NCBI GenBank assembly: GCA_038255145.1
Contig: JBBSLP010000071.1
Coordinates: 1-31,409, forward strand
Direction: 5' to 3'
Source of the DNA: WHTX01 sp038255145
GTDB lineage: Bacteria > Actinomycetota > Acidimicrobiia > Acidimicrobiales > CAIXPF01
DNA: 31,409 bases
Shown in pieces: positions 15,739-23,496 of the stretch. The notes below the pieces were generated by a model that searched no databases, was not told where the DNA came from, and saw only the letters and a program-made list of their open reading frames with translations. The translations under genes were made by a program, and so were the position numbers. Positions within the stretch are counted from its first letter, which is position 1. Every line of letters starts with the position of its first letter.

Positions 15739-16296
15739 ATGCCGGATGACGAGCTACTGACCCTGGTCGACCGGGCGCGAGCCGGCGACCCCGACGCGTG
15801 GGAGGTGATCTACCGCCGTGCCCATCCGCGACTCCTGTCCTACGCACGGCGACGCCTGGCCACCGACGACCAGGCCGAAGATGCCGTCAGCGAGACCATG
15901 GCCCGGGCCATCGACGCCATCGGTCGCTTCGAGTGGGGGCCGGCCGGCCTCGACGGCTGGCTCTTCGGCATCCTGCGCAACGTCGTGCTCGAGACCTACC
16001 GCCGCCAGTCCCGCACGGCCACGGCGACCGATCCCACCCCGCTGTTCTCCCGGCCCGACCCCGACGCCGCCCAGCCCGGTGACCAGCTCGTGGCCCGTGA
16101 GGTGGCCGCCGACGTGCACGCCGCCTTCCTGGGCCTGGGCGCCGAGGACCGCGAGCTGCTCGAGCTGCGGGTGGTGGCCGGCCTCGACGCCGCCGCCGTG
16201 GGCGTCATCCTCGGCAAGCGGCCCGGTGCCGTGCGCATGGCCCAGTCCCGGGCCCTCGACCGCCTTCGCACCCTGCTCGGGGAGGTGGCTCCATGA
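15739..16296 (+). CDS. ECF-type RNA polymerase sigma factor
   Basis: A 185-residue sigma-70-family protein. Region 2 spans about 15-95 (RLLSYARRRLATDDQAEDAV and LDGWLFGILRNVVLETYRRQ). A loop with FSRPDPDAAQPGD follows, then region 4 (about 128-180: EDRELLELRVVAGLDAAAVG, GKRPGAVRMAQSRALDRL), the helix-turn-helix that reads the -35 element. There is no extra C-terminal domain. Its stop overlaps the start of the next gene (ATGA), which encodes a membrane protein resembling an anti-sigma factor, giving the standard sigma/anti-sigma operon. It diverges from the beta-helix gene across 169 bp, so envelope-linked control of that protein is plausible. Confidence 0.93.
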   Translation: MPDDELLTLVDRARAGDPDAWEVIYRRAHPRLLSYARRRLATDDQAEDAVSETMARAIDAIGRFEWGPAGLDGWLFGILRNVVLETYRRQSRTATATDPTPLFSRPDPDAAQPGDQLVAREVAADVHAAFLGLGAEDRELLELRVVAGLDAAAVGVILGKRPGAVRMAQSRALDRLRTLLGEVAP

Positions 16297-16907
16297 CCGG
16301 GCCACGTGATCCTGACGAGGGCGAGCGTCCCGAGGACATCGAGCTGCTGGCCCGCCTGGCCGCGGTCCTGGCCCCCGAGCCGACCACCCCCATCGCCGCC
16401 GACCGCATCGCCGCCGTGCGGGCCCGTGCCGCCCAGATCCCCGCAGTCGACCAGCCGTCGGTCCCGCCCAGCCCCATCGGTCGCGCCCGGCGTCGATCCG
16501 GTCGTCGTGAGCTGCTCATGGGCAGCGCGGCGGCAGGGTTGGGCCTGGTCCTGGGCGTGGGCGCCGGCCGGGCCACCGCTCCGGAGGGGGCCGTGGCCGC
16601 AGGACCGCCGACCGAGCCCATCGCCTTCGACGGCGTGCCCACGGGGGTGGACGCCAGCGCCCGGCTCATCAACCACACCTGGGGGGTGGAGCTGCTCCTC
16701 GACGTGGCCAACCTGGCCCCCGGGGGCGCCTACGACGTGCGTTACACGTCGGTCGACGGTGACGAGATCGCCGCCGGATCCTTCGTGGCCGTGCCCGATG
16801 TGGTCATGAAGTGCCGCTTCAACGGCGCCCTGCTGCGCGGCCAGACCGCGGCCATCGAGGTCCGGGGCCGCGATGATGACGTGCGCATGTCGGCCCGCCT
16901 GGTGTGA
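16293..16907 (+). CDS. Membrane-anchored putative anti-sigma factor
   Basis: A 204-residue protein. A cytoplasmic N-terminal part of about 65 residues (EDIELLARLAAVLAPEPTTP) is rich in helix formers. A basic stretch (ARRRSGRRELLMGSAAAG) leads into one hydrophobic segment (about 73-92, LLMGSAAAGLGLVLGVGAG). An external beta-rich domain follows (INHTWGVELLLDVANLAPGG to VRMSARLV). The domain order fits a single-pass anti-sigma factor, although the HxxxCxxC zinc motif of ZAS proteins is absent. The RR before the hydrophobic segment could also be read as a Tat-like signal. Its ATG overlaps the sigma factor stop by four bases, which is the main argument for an anti-sigma role. Confidence 0.75.
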   Translation: MTGPRDPDEGERPEDIELLARLAAVLAPEPTTPIAADRIAAVRARAAQIPAVDQPSVPPSPIGRARRRSGRRELLMGSAAAGLGLVLGVGAGRATAPEGAVAAGPPTEPIAFDGVPTGVDASARLINHTWGVELLLDVANLAPGGAYDVRYTSVDGDEIAAGSFVAVPDVVMKCRFNGALLRGQTAAIEVRGRDDDVRMSARLV

Positions 16908-17057
16908 CCCCGACGGCGGCCGTCGACCCTGCCGCGGGGCGGTGGGGGACGATGGGCCGGTCGGTCAGGTTTGTCGTGGGCGACCGCCGGCAGGTTGGAT
17001 GTGCATCCCGGTCCTGGCGGCCGGTTGGTCATCGAGGTTCGGGGGAAGCCTGTGCGC

Positions 17058-17468
17058 ATGGGATCCGGGAAGCGGTTGCTGAGCCCGACGGGTCTCTACG
17101 GCGCCGGTCGCCTGGTGCTCGGCGGTGCCCTGGCCGTGGCCCCGGCCCAGGCCGCGCAGCCCTGGCTGGGCGGCGGGGTGTGGCACCGCTCGACCCGCGA
17201 CGCCGTGCGACTCCTGGGCGTCCGCGACGCCGTCATCGGCTTCGGCCTGCTCGACGCCCAGCGGCGTGGGGGACCTGTGCGCCCCTGGCTCGTGGCCGCC
17301 ATGGTGGCCGACGCCGCCGACGCCGTCCTGGCCGGGGCCGAGGCCAGCCGCTCCCAGCGGGTGGGTGCCGTGGTCACCACGGTCGCCGCCACCTCGGGTG
17401 CGCTGACCGCGGCCCTGCTCCTGCGCCGGGCCGACCGCCACCTGCGCACCGTCAGCTCGTCGGTCTAG
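17058..17468 (+). CDS. Small integral membrane protein, hypothetical
   Basis: A 136-residue protein starting MGSGKRLLSPTGLYGAGRLV. Hydrophobic segments lie at about 11-30 (GLYGAGRLVLGGALAVAPAQ), 74-95 (WLVAAMVADAADAVLAGAEA) and 100-120 (VGAVVTTVAATSGALTAALL), with a basic tail (RRADRHLR). I do not recognise a characterised family. ATG 17058 sits nine bases after GGGGGAAG and is preferred to a GTG six bases upstream. Its TAG overlaps the stop of the MarR gene on the other strand (shared CTAG at 17465-17468). Confidence 0.7.
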   Translation: MGSGKRLLSPTGLYGAGRLVLGGALAVAPAQAAQPWLGGGVWHRSTRDAVRLLGVRDAVIGFGLLDAQRRGGPVRPWLVAAMVADAADAVLAGAEASRSQRVGAVVTTVAATSGALTAALLLRRADRHLRTVSSSV

Positions 17469-18010
17469 TCCCGCACCTGGTCCGGCGTCGCCGCGGCGCC
17501 GTCGGGGATGGCGTCGACGTTGCGTTGGATGCGGGCCAGCAGGTCGTCGAGCTGTTCGCGCTCGGCCGCGGTGGTGCCCGCCCGCAGGTAGCTGCGCACG
17601 TCGCGGTCCACGGCGATGGTGGCGGCCCACAGCTGCTCGCCGCCGGGGGTGAGGTGCACCACCCACACCCGGCGATCGGTGGGGTGGGCCTGGCGCTCGA
17701 CGGCGCCCTTGCCCTGCAGCGAGTCGATGTGGACGCCGACCCGGGCCCGGCTGGTGCCGATGCGGCGGGCCAGTTGCACCTGGGTCATGGGGCCGCCGTC
17801 GCCGAGGTGGGCGAGGACGGAGGCCTCGGTCAGGTTGACCCCGACGTCGGCCAGGCGGCGGTCGTAGGCCCGGCGGACGGCCCGGGCCGTGGACATCAGC
17901 GTGCCCTCGACCCGGCTCCACGGCGGGGCGTCGAGCTCGTGCCCGCCGCCGACCGCGTTGCCGCGGCCAGCCCCGCCGCCCGCACCCCCGGCCTCGTCCT
18001 GTGCGTGCAC
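17465..18010 (-). CDS. MarR-family transcriptional regulator
   Basis: The 181-residue reading contains a full winged helix: VNLTEASVLAHLGDGGPMTQ, then VQLARRIGTSRARVGVHIDS as the recognition helix, and the wing ERQAHPTDRRVWVVHLTPGG. Dimerisation helices flank it (RVEGTLMSTARAVRRAYDRR and AEREQLDDLLARIQRNVDAI). GTG 18010 follows an AGGCGG ten bases after the MaoC-like gene stop; it keeps the N-terminal dimerisation helix, which a start at the internal Met (17896) would cut. It lies downstream of the SDR and MaoC-like genes on the same strand and probably senses a small lipophilic ligand of that pathway, which is inference. Confidence 0.88.
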   Translation of the reverse strand: MHAQDEAGGAGGGAGRGNAVGGGHELDAPPWSRVEGTLMSTARAVRRAYDRRLADVGVNLTEASVLAHLGDGGPMTQVQLARRIGTSRARVGVHIDSLQGKGAVERQAHPTDRRVWVVHLTPGGEQLWAATIAVDRDVRSYLRAGTTAAEREQLDDLLARIQRNVDAIPDGAAATPDQVRD

Positions 18011-18020
18011 CCGCCTGACG

Positions 18021-19187
18021 CTAGAGGCGGCTGGGCAGGCGGACCGTGCCCGTGCCCCGGGCCGACAGCTCGCCGTGCTGGTTGTGGGCTTCCTGGCTGA
18101 TCTCGACGAAGCCGTGGCCGTCCTCGTCGACGCCCTTGGCCGTCACCTTGCCGGTGATGACGATGTTGTCGCCCACGATGTTGTGGTGGCGGATCTGGCT
18201 GCGGTGGTTGCGCAGGAAGCCGGTGTCCCCCATCCAGTTGGTCAGGTGGTGGGTCAGCCACGAGCAGCGCTCGGGGCCGTAGTCGTAGGCCGCCGGGGTG
18301 CCGACATCGGCGGCCAGGTCGTTCTCCCAGTGCACCCGCTCGGGCACGTCGGGGATGCCGAACGAGTTGGGGATGCCCAGGCCGGGGTGCTTGCGCAGCT
18401 GCTTGTAGGCCAGCTTGTTGGCCCGGATGTAGAGCCCGCCCCAGCCCTGGGCGTAGGCGATGAACCCCGTCACCGTCATGGGCCCCTTGGCCATGGTCGG
18501 CAGCTCGTCACCCACCTCGACGTCCTCGACGTAGCGGGGCTCGGCGCCGCGGATGGCCTCGGCCTCGTACATGGCGAAGACCCGCTCGATGTCGGAGGGC
18601 TCGTAGTGCATGGGGGGTCGGGCCTTGGCCACGGCGTACTTGGTGCCCAGCTCACGGGCGGTGTCCCGCTCGGTGCGGAAGCACCACGAGTCACCGCTGC
18701 ACAGCAGCTGGCCGTCGCTCGACGACAGCTCGACGTGGTAGATCTGCTGGAAGGCCCGGCCGGCGAAGCTGGTCTGGTGCTCGACGAGGTCCTTGAGGTG
18801 GGCCTCGGTGCGCACCTCGGTGCCCCGGGTGATGGGGGCGTGCCAGGTCAGGTCGGCCCCGGCCCACATGGCGTGGATGCCGGGCAGCCCGCCCACGTAG
18901 CCCGAGATGATGCGGTTCAGGGCGAACACGAAGCTGGGCGGGGCCACGATGGTGCCGTAGGGCCCGGTGGCCGCGTAGGTCGGGTCGCACCACAGGGGGT
19001 TGTCGTCGCCGATGCCGTGGGCGTAGTGGCGGATGTTGTCCCTGGTGGCCTCGTAGCACCAGGGCTCGACGGTGTCGGCGATGGGCACGCCGATCAGCCG
19101 GCGCAGGTTGTCGAGGCCGCTGTCGGTGATCTTGGCGAAGCGGCCCTCGCCGCCGTCGCTGTCGATGTCGACGACTCGTGTTGTCAT
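18021..19187 (-). CDS. Double-hotdog MaoC-like / FAS1-like acyl dehydratase
   Basis: A 388-residue protein with two hotdog halves. The first (about 35-180) has the FAS1-like dehydratase stretch EATRDNIRHYAHGIGDDNPL and YGTIVAPPSFVFALNRI. The second (about 225-388) has VEDVEVGDELPTMAKGPMTV, ERVHWENDLAADVGTPAAYD and a C-terminal strand, GHGFVEISQEAHNQHGELSA. Such proteins hydrate enoyl-CoA (or dehydrate hydroxyacyl-CoA) in steroid, fatty-acid or branched-chain acid degradation. A hydratase-motif Asp/His pair is plausible in HYAHGIGDDNPLWCD. ATG 19187 has GGAGAGG upstream. It follows the SDR gene by 73 bp on the same strand, so they probably act in sequence on one CoA thioester. Confidence 0.88.
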   Translation of the reverse strand: MTTRVVDIDSDGGEGRFAKITDSGLDNLRRLIGVPIADTVEPWCYEATRDNIRHYAHGIGDDNPLWCDPTYAATGPYGTIVAPPSFVFALNRIISGYVGGLPGIHAMWAGADLTWHAPITRGTEVRTEAHLKDLVEHQTSFAGRAFQQIYHVELSSSDGQLLCSGDSWCFRTERDTARELGTKYAVAKARPPMHYEPSDIERVFAMYEAEAIRGAEPRYVEDVEVGDELPTMAKGPMTVTGFIAYAQGWGGLYIRANKLAYKQLRKHPGLGIPNSFGIPDVPERVHWENDLAADVGTPAAYDYGPERCSWLTHHLTNWMGDTGFLRNHRSQIRHHNIVGDNIVITGKVTAKGVDEDGHGFVEISQEAHNQHGELSARGTGTVRLPSRL

Positions 19188-19260
19188 GGCAACCTCTCCA
19201 GAGCTGGGGCGGGCGTGAGCTGGGCGTTCGGGCGGGTCACTGGCTGGTTCACTGAGGGGT

Positions 19261-20217
19261 TCATTGGCGAGGCAACCGGGCGTAGCCGCGGGGGCCCTCG
19301 TAGTGGGCGGGGCCGAGGTCGCCGAACAGTTCGGCGCTGCGTTCGGCCAGCTCGGACACCGTCCAGCGGCCCTCCTTGAGGATGTAGCCCTCGAGGTGGG
19401 GGAGGCGGACCCGGCCGATGATGCCCCCGTAGACGATGAAGGCCTGGCCCGTGATCTCGCTGGCGTCGTCGCTGGCCAGGAAGGCCACGAAGGGGGCGAT
19501 GTTGCCGGGGTCCATGGCGTCGAAGGCGTCCTCCGCGGGGGCGAACTCCCCACCCCGGGCGCCGCCCTCGAACGTGGTGGTGGTCAGCCGGGTGCGGGCC
19601 CGGGGGGCGATGGCGTTGGCCGTGACCCGGTACTTGGCCAGCTCCTTGGCCACGGCCACGGTCATGGAGACGATGCCGAGCTTGGCGGCGTCGTAGTTGG
19701 ACTGCCCGGCGTTGCCGAACAGGCCCGACTCGCTGGTGGTGTTGACCACGGTGCGGTGGGGGAGGTCGGCCGTCTCGGCGCCGAGGTCCTTGGCCCGCTG
19801 GCGCCAGAACATGGCCGCGTGCTGGGTGGGCAGGAAGTGGCCCAGCAGGTGGACCCTGATGACCGACTCCCACAGCTCGGGGTCGATGCTGAACACCATG
19901 CCGTCGCGCAGGATGCCGGCGTTGTTGACGAGGATGTCCAGGTCGCCGTAGATGTCGGTGGCCTGGGCCACGAGCTGGCGGGCCCCCTCTCGTGAGGCCA
20001 CATCGGCGAAGTTGGCCACGGCCTCGCCCCCGGCGGCCTTGATCTCGTCGACCACCTCGCTGGCTGGGCGGTCGTCATGGCCGCCGCCGTCCCAGGCGCC
20101 CCCCATGTCGTTGACCACCACCTTGGCGCCTTCCGACGCCAGGAGTAGGGCCTCTTCGCGGCCGATGCCCCGGCCCGCTCCCGTCACGATGGCGACCTTG
20201 CCGTCCAGTGCCCCCAC
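19261..20217 (-). CDS. SDR-family oxidoreductase (3-hydroxyacyl-CoA dehydrogenase-like)
   Basis: A 318-residue classical short-chain dehydrogenase, longer than the usual 250. Cofactor motif VAIVTGAGRGIGREEAL; the stretch VNDMGGAWDGGGHDDRPASE after beta 2 is typical of the multifunctional-enzyme type 2/17-beta-HSD4 group; NNAG in ILVNNAGILRDGMVF. The catalytic Ser in NTTSESGLFGN and Tyr/Lys in YDAAKLG are all present. A C-terminal extension of about 50 residues ends ARLPRQ. GTG 20217 is chosen from GAGGGGG upstream and its fit to the SDR N-terminus. With the downstream MaoC-like hydratase it makes a hydration/dehydrogenation pair. A TetR-type palindrome lies 53 bp upstream. Confidence 0.92.
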   Translation of the reverse strand: MGALDGKVAIVTGAGRGIGREEALLLASEGAKVVVNDMGGAWDGGGHDDRPASEVVDEIKAAGGEAVANFADVASREGARQLVAQATDIYGDLDILVNNAGILRDGMVFSIDPELWESVIRVHLLGHFLPTQHAAMFWRQRAKDLGAETADLPHRTVVNTTSESGLFGNAGQSNYDAAKLGIVSMTVAVAKELAKYRVTANAIAPRARTRLTTTTFEGGARGGEFAPAEDAFDAMDPGNIAPFVAFLASDDASEITGQAFIVYGGIIGRVRLPHLEGYILKEGRWTVSELAERSAELFGDLGPAHYEGPRGYARLPRQ

Positions 20218-20269
20218 AGCGCCCCCTCGTCCCCAACCCGGGCGCCCGACCGGCACACCGCACCTGGCG

Positions 20270-20293
20270 AGACTGTAACGCGCGTTGCAGTCT
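20270..20293. promoter_or_regulatory. TetR-type operator palindrome upstream of the SDR operon
   Basis: A 24-bp palindrome: left half AGACTGTAACGC, right half GCGTTGCAGTCT, with only one mismatched symmetric pair (T/G at the sixth position of each arm). The core AACGCGCGTT is perfect. It sits 53-76 bp before the GTG of the SDR gene, where it would cover a promoter. No intact TetR gene is in the window. Confidence 0.75.
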
Positions 20294-20305
20294 TCTGCCC
20301 GGAGG

Positions 20306-20578
20306 TCAGGTGGCGGCGGCGCGGGTGATGATGGAGAGCTCGGTGCCGAAGGGGTCGTGCAGGACGGCGATGCGGCCGTAGACCATGTCGTAGGCGGCCT
20401 GGTGCGACCTCGTACCCGTCGGGCTGCGCAGGAAGGTGAAGTCGAAGTCGGCCATGTCGTCGTTGCCGTCGAGGGTGAAGTCGAACACCTGGGCGTAGAA
20501 GGGGCGGGCCAGGTCGGGGATGCCCAGGTCGACCCACGTGGGTGTTCCGTTGGGCTGGTTGGCGGTGACCTCGCTCAT
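20306..20578 (-). CDS. Short, probably degenerate VOC-family protein
   Basis: A 90-residue reading. The start, MSEVTANQPNGTPTWVDLGI, and PDLARPFYAQVFDF match the first half of a VOC module, and GRIAVLHDPFGTELSIITRA matches the last strands. The usual middle is missing, so it is well below the typical 120-130 residues. Around 20395-20430 the frame used reads SPTGTRSHQAAYD, whereas a shifted frame reads PDGYEVAP, the more usual VOC sequence. A pair of compensating indels or an internal deletion is therefore likely. There is no clear Shine-Dalgarno before ATG 20578. It may be a dead gene that keeps an open frame. Confidence 0.6.
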   Translation of the reverse strand: MSEVTANQPNGTPTWVDLGIPDLARPFYAQVFDFTLDGNDDMADFDFTFLRSPTGTRSHQAAYDMVYGRIAVLHDPFGTELSIITRAAAT

Positions 20579-20601
20579 GATCGTGGTGTACCCGCCGACG
20601 C

Positions 20602-20691
20602 CCGCATCACAGCGAATCGGGTCCCGGACCCCATCGGCTCCCGGCCGACGCGGAGCGGATTCGGTGTGGTGCGGAACGGACCTCGGGTGCC
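20602..20691. repeat. REPIN-like inverted pair of family A repeats (A4a/A4b)
   Basis: CCGCATCACAGCGAATC (20602-20618) and GATTCGGTGTGGTGCGG (20658-20674) are reverse complements at 15 of 17 positions, with a 39-nt loop. Each half matches other family A copies: the left half matches A3 (CCGCAT..CGGCGAATCGGGT), and the right half extends through GGAACGGACCTCGGGTGCC like A1 reversed. It fills most of the 157-bp gap between the CoA-transferase stop (20736) and the short VOC gene. Confidence 0.8.
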
Positions 20692-20735
20692 ACCCTCGAT
20701 GATGGACGCCTACGCACCGTGACTGCTCCCCTCGG

Positions 20736-23219
20736 CTACCCGACGGGCGCCGTGGGTCCAGTGCCGGTGAAGCGGTCGCCGATGACGCCGGACTGCGCCA
20801 ACGCCGCCACCTCGGCCTCGCTCAGGCCGAGCAGGCCACGCAGGACGCGGTCGTTGTCCCGGCCCAGGGTGGGGGCCTCACTGCGGTGCATCCGCTTGGG
20901 TCCCCGCTCGAAGTGGGCCGGGTAGGTGGTGTGCAGGGTGTCGCCCACCAGGGGGTGGGGCACGGTCTCGAAGAAGCCCCTCGCCTGCAGCTGGGCCAGC
21001 CCGTCCTGCTGGTCACAGGTGAGCACGGGGGCCACGGCCACGCCGGTGCCGGCCAGGGCGGCGACCACCTCGGCCTGGGTCCTGGCCCCGCACCACGCAG
21101 CCAGGTGGCCGTCGATGGCGTCGTGGGCGGCCCGGCGGCCGGCGACGGTGGCCAGATCGGGGTCGAGGGCCCAGCCCGGCCGGCCCAGGGCGTCGACCAG
21201 GGCGGCCCAGCGGGCGTCGTCCTGCACGACGACGGCCACCCAGCGGGGCTCCCCACTGGCCGGGTCGACGTCGGCGCAGGGGTAGAGGTTCTGCGGGGCG
21301 CCGTCGGGGCCCCGGTTGCCGTTGCGGGCCAGGAGGTTGCCGTAGGCCGAGTGCTCGATGACCTGCTCGGCGGCGATGTTGAGGGCACTGGCGATCATGG
21401 GCACCTCGAACAGCCCACCCAGGCCGCGGCGCCGGCGGCGCTCGAGCCCCACGAGGATGGCCATGGTGCCGTGGGCCCCGGCCACCGGGTCGCACGGGCC
21501 CCACAGCGTGGTCGGGGGGCCGTCGGCCTCGCCGCTCATCCACGCCAGGCCCGAGATCTGTTCCATGGTCATGGCGAACCCGGTGCGGTTGCGCCACGGG
21601 CCGCCGAGTCCGAAGGCGGGCATCCGCACCATGACGATGTCGGGGCGCAGCTCGCGGACCCGCTCGTAACCGAAGCCCCACGACTCCACGACCCGGGGGC
21701 TGTAGTTCTCGATGAGCACGTCGCTCGTCGCGATGAGGTCTTCGAGCAGTGCACGACCTTCGGGCCGGGTGAGATCGAGGGTGATGCCCAGCTTGTTGGT
21801 GTTGACCGACTGGTAGGCGGGCGACCACTCCCACCACCGCTCCTCGGGCACCTCGGGGCCGAGGATGACCCTGGCCCCGTCGAAGCGGACGGTGGACTCG
21901 ACGTGGATGACCTCGGCCCCGAGCATGGCCAGCACGTGGCTGGCCGAGGGCCCCGCCCAGAAGGCGGTCATGTCGAGGATGCGCAGCCCGGCGAAGGGCA
22001 GTTCGGGGTCGCTGGCGGTCCCGGCAGCGGCCGGGTCGACCGGCTCGTCGGTCGGCGGCCCGGGCCAGGGGGCAAGCTCGCGCACGGGCGGACCCAGCAC
22101 GGGCGCCGGGCTCAGGGGTACCAGCCGGGCGGCCCCATCCACCCGGTAGGGCGGGGTGGGCTGGGTGAAGGTGCCATCGGCGCTGGGCTCGTAGAAGTGG
22201 TGCTCGACGAACTGGTCGGTGACGGGCAGGGTGGCCCCGTTGCCGATGGGGCCCACGGGCACCCGGAAGGGCAGCACGTCCTCGATGACCTGGGCCGTGG
22301 TGCGGGCCCTCGTCCACGCCCGGATCTCGCCGATGACCTCGCCGATGCGGGCCGAGCGGGACCGGGTGTTGCTCAGCCCGTCGTCGTCGTTCCACTCGGG
22401 GTGGCCGATGCACACGCTGAAGTCGAGCCAGTGCTGCAGCACGTTGACCAGGGCGAAGCCGACGTAGCCATCACTGGTGGGCTCGATGTCGCCGGGCTGG
22501 CTGGCCCGTCGACCGGTCATCTGGGCCCGGCCCGTGAGCGAGGCGAAGGTGGTGGCGCTGAACAGCTGGGTCATGGCCACCGCTTCGAGCATGGACACGT
22601 CGACCAGGTCGCCGCCCCCGCCCCGTACCTGGCGGTAGCGGCCGATCAGGGCGCCGATGGCCGCATAGCTGCCCGCCACCCACTCGCTGTGCTGGCCGCC
22701 CACGCTGGCCGGGGGCCGCTCGACGGGGCCGCGGTGGGCCAGCCCGCCCGACAGGGCCTGCAAGGTGAGGTCGGTGGCGGGCTCATCGGTCCACGGACCG
22801 GTCAGGCCGAAGGGACTGATGGCCACCACCACCAGGTCGGGGGAGCGGCGGCGCAGCTCGGCGGGGGCCAGGCGGGGGTGGCGGGCCACGGGGGAGTCCG
22901 AGGACCACACCACGAGGTCGGCCGCTTCGGCCAAGGCGATGACGGCGTCGATGTCGGCCTCGTCGGCGGGGTCGGCCACCGTGCTGGCCCGCGACGCAGC
23001 CAGGAAGCGGAACAGGGCCCCGTCGGTGCCACCGAGGTCACTGAACCCGGCGGACCAGCGGCGCAGCCGGTCACCTTCGGGTGGTTCGACGGCCAGGACC
23101 GAGGCGCCGGCGTCGATGAGCACCTTGGTGCAGTAGCCGGCGGGGATGCCGGAGCCGAGCTGGAGGACGCGGAGCCCGGCGAAGGGCGCCGTTCCTGTCG
23201 AAGGGAGATCGGGTGTCAC
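20736..23219 (-). CDS. Tandem two-domain CaiB/BaiF CoA-transferase
   Basis: An 827-residue protein made of two class III CoA-transferase units; ordinary members are about 400 residues. Unit 1 (about 12-400) has FAGLRVLQLGSGIPAGYCTK and ISPFGLTGPWTDEPATDLTL. Unit 2 (about 430-815) has FAGLRILDMTAFWAGPSASH, VNTNKLGITLDLTRPEGRAL, MPAFGLGGPWRNRTGFAMTM and YPCADVDPASGEPRWVAVVV. The catalytic Asp expected after the GPW motif is visible in unit 1 (EPATDLT), but unit 2 has TGFAMT there, so only one unit may be catalytic. Such fusions mimic the normal interlocked dimer. GTG 23219 follows GAGGT. It starts 16 bp after a small membrane-protein gene. It probably moves CoA between acyl donors and a carboxylic acid in catabolism; the substrate is unknown. 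Confidence 0.9.
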   Translation of the reverse strand: MTPDLPSTGTAPFAGLRVLQLGSGIPAGYCTKVLIDAGASVLAVEPPEGDRLRRWSAGFSDLGGTDGALFRFLAASRASTVADPADEADIDAVIALAEAADLVVWSSDSPVARHPRLAPAELRRRSPDLVVVAISPFGLTGPWTDEPATDLTLQALSGGLAHRGPVERPPASVGGQHSEWVAGSYAAIGALIGRYRQVRGGGGDLVDVSMLEAVAMTQLFSATTFASLTGRAQMTGRRASQPGDIEPTSDGYVGFALVNVLQHWLDFSVCIGHPEWNDDDGLSNTRSRSARIGEVIGEIRAWTRARTTAQVIEDVLPFRVPVGPIGNGATLPVTDQFVEHHFYEPSADGTFTQPTPPYRVDGAARLVPLSPAPVLGPPVRELAPWPGPPTDEPVDPAAAGTASDPELPFAGLRILDMTAFWAGPSASHVLAMLGAEVIHVESTVRFDGARVILGPEVPEERWWEWSPAYQSVNTNKLGITLDLTRPEGRALLEDLIATSDVLIENYSPRVVESWGFGYERVRELRPDIVMVRMPAFGLGGPWRNRTGFAMTMEQISGLAWMSGEADGPPTTLWGPCDPVAGAHGTMAILVGLERRRRRGLGGLFEVPMIASALNIAAEQVIEHSAYGNLLARNGNRGPDGAPQNLYPCADVDPASGEPRWVAVVVQDDARWAALVDALGRPGWALDPDLATVAGRRAAHDAIDGHLAAWCGARTQAEVVAALAGTGVAVAPVLTCDQQDGLAQLQARGFFETVPHPLVGDTLHTTYPAHFERGPKRMHRSEAPTLGRDNDRVLRGLLGLSEAEVAALAQSGVIGDRFTGTGPTAPVG

Positions 23220-23235
23220 GGGGACCTCGGATCTG

Positions 23236-23430
23236 TCACCGGTGCGGGCAGGGGTGACAGTAGGTCCACAGCAGCAGGACCACCCCCAGGACGACGGCGA
23301 ACAGCAGCAGGGCGTCGTTGGCCACATCCCCGGCGCCGTCGAGGCCGGGGGCCGGGTTGGCCACGTGGTAGGCGGCGGAGCCGGTCACTTCGAGCTCGTG
23401 GGGTCGCGTCATCGCTGCTGTCCGTGGCAT
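23236..23430 (-). CDS. Small single-pass membrane protein (64 aa)
   Basis: MPRTAAMTRPHELEVTGSAA, a short polar part with ANPAPGLDGAGDVANDA, then one strong transmembrane segment (LLLFAVVLGVVLLLWTY, about 41-57) and the tail CHPCPHR with two Cys and two His. ATG 23430 is preceded by GGGGA. It ends 16 bp before the CoA-transferase start and is probably co-transcribed with it. I know no family. The C-x-x-C tail could be a lipid, metal or redox site. Confidence 0.6.
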   Translation of the reverse strand: MPRTAAMTRPHELEVTGSAAYHVANPAPGLDGAGDVANDALLLFAVVLGVVLLLWTYCHPCPHR

Positions 23431-23496
23431 CGATCCCCATGACGACGTAGGTGCCGCCGATGTGACAGGTCGCCGCCCGCCGCCTGTGCCACCGAC

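Noticed and set aside
20886..23450. 854-codon plus-strand open frame opposite the CoA-transferase
   Set aside because: It is Gly/His/Val-rich, low-complexity antisense translation of a clearly recognisable two-domain CaiB gene.
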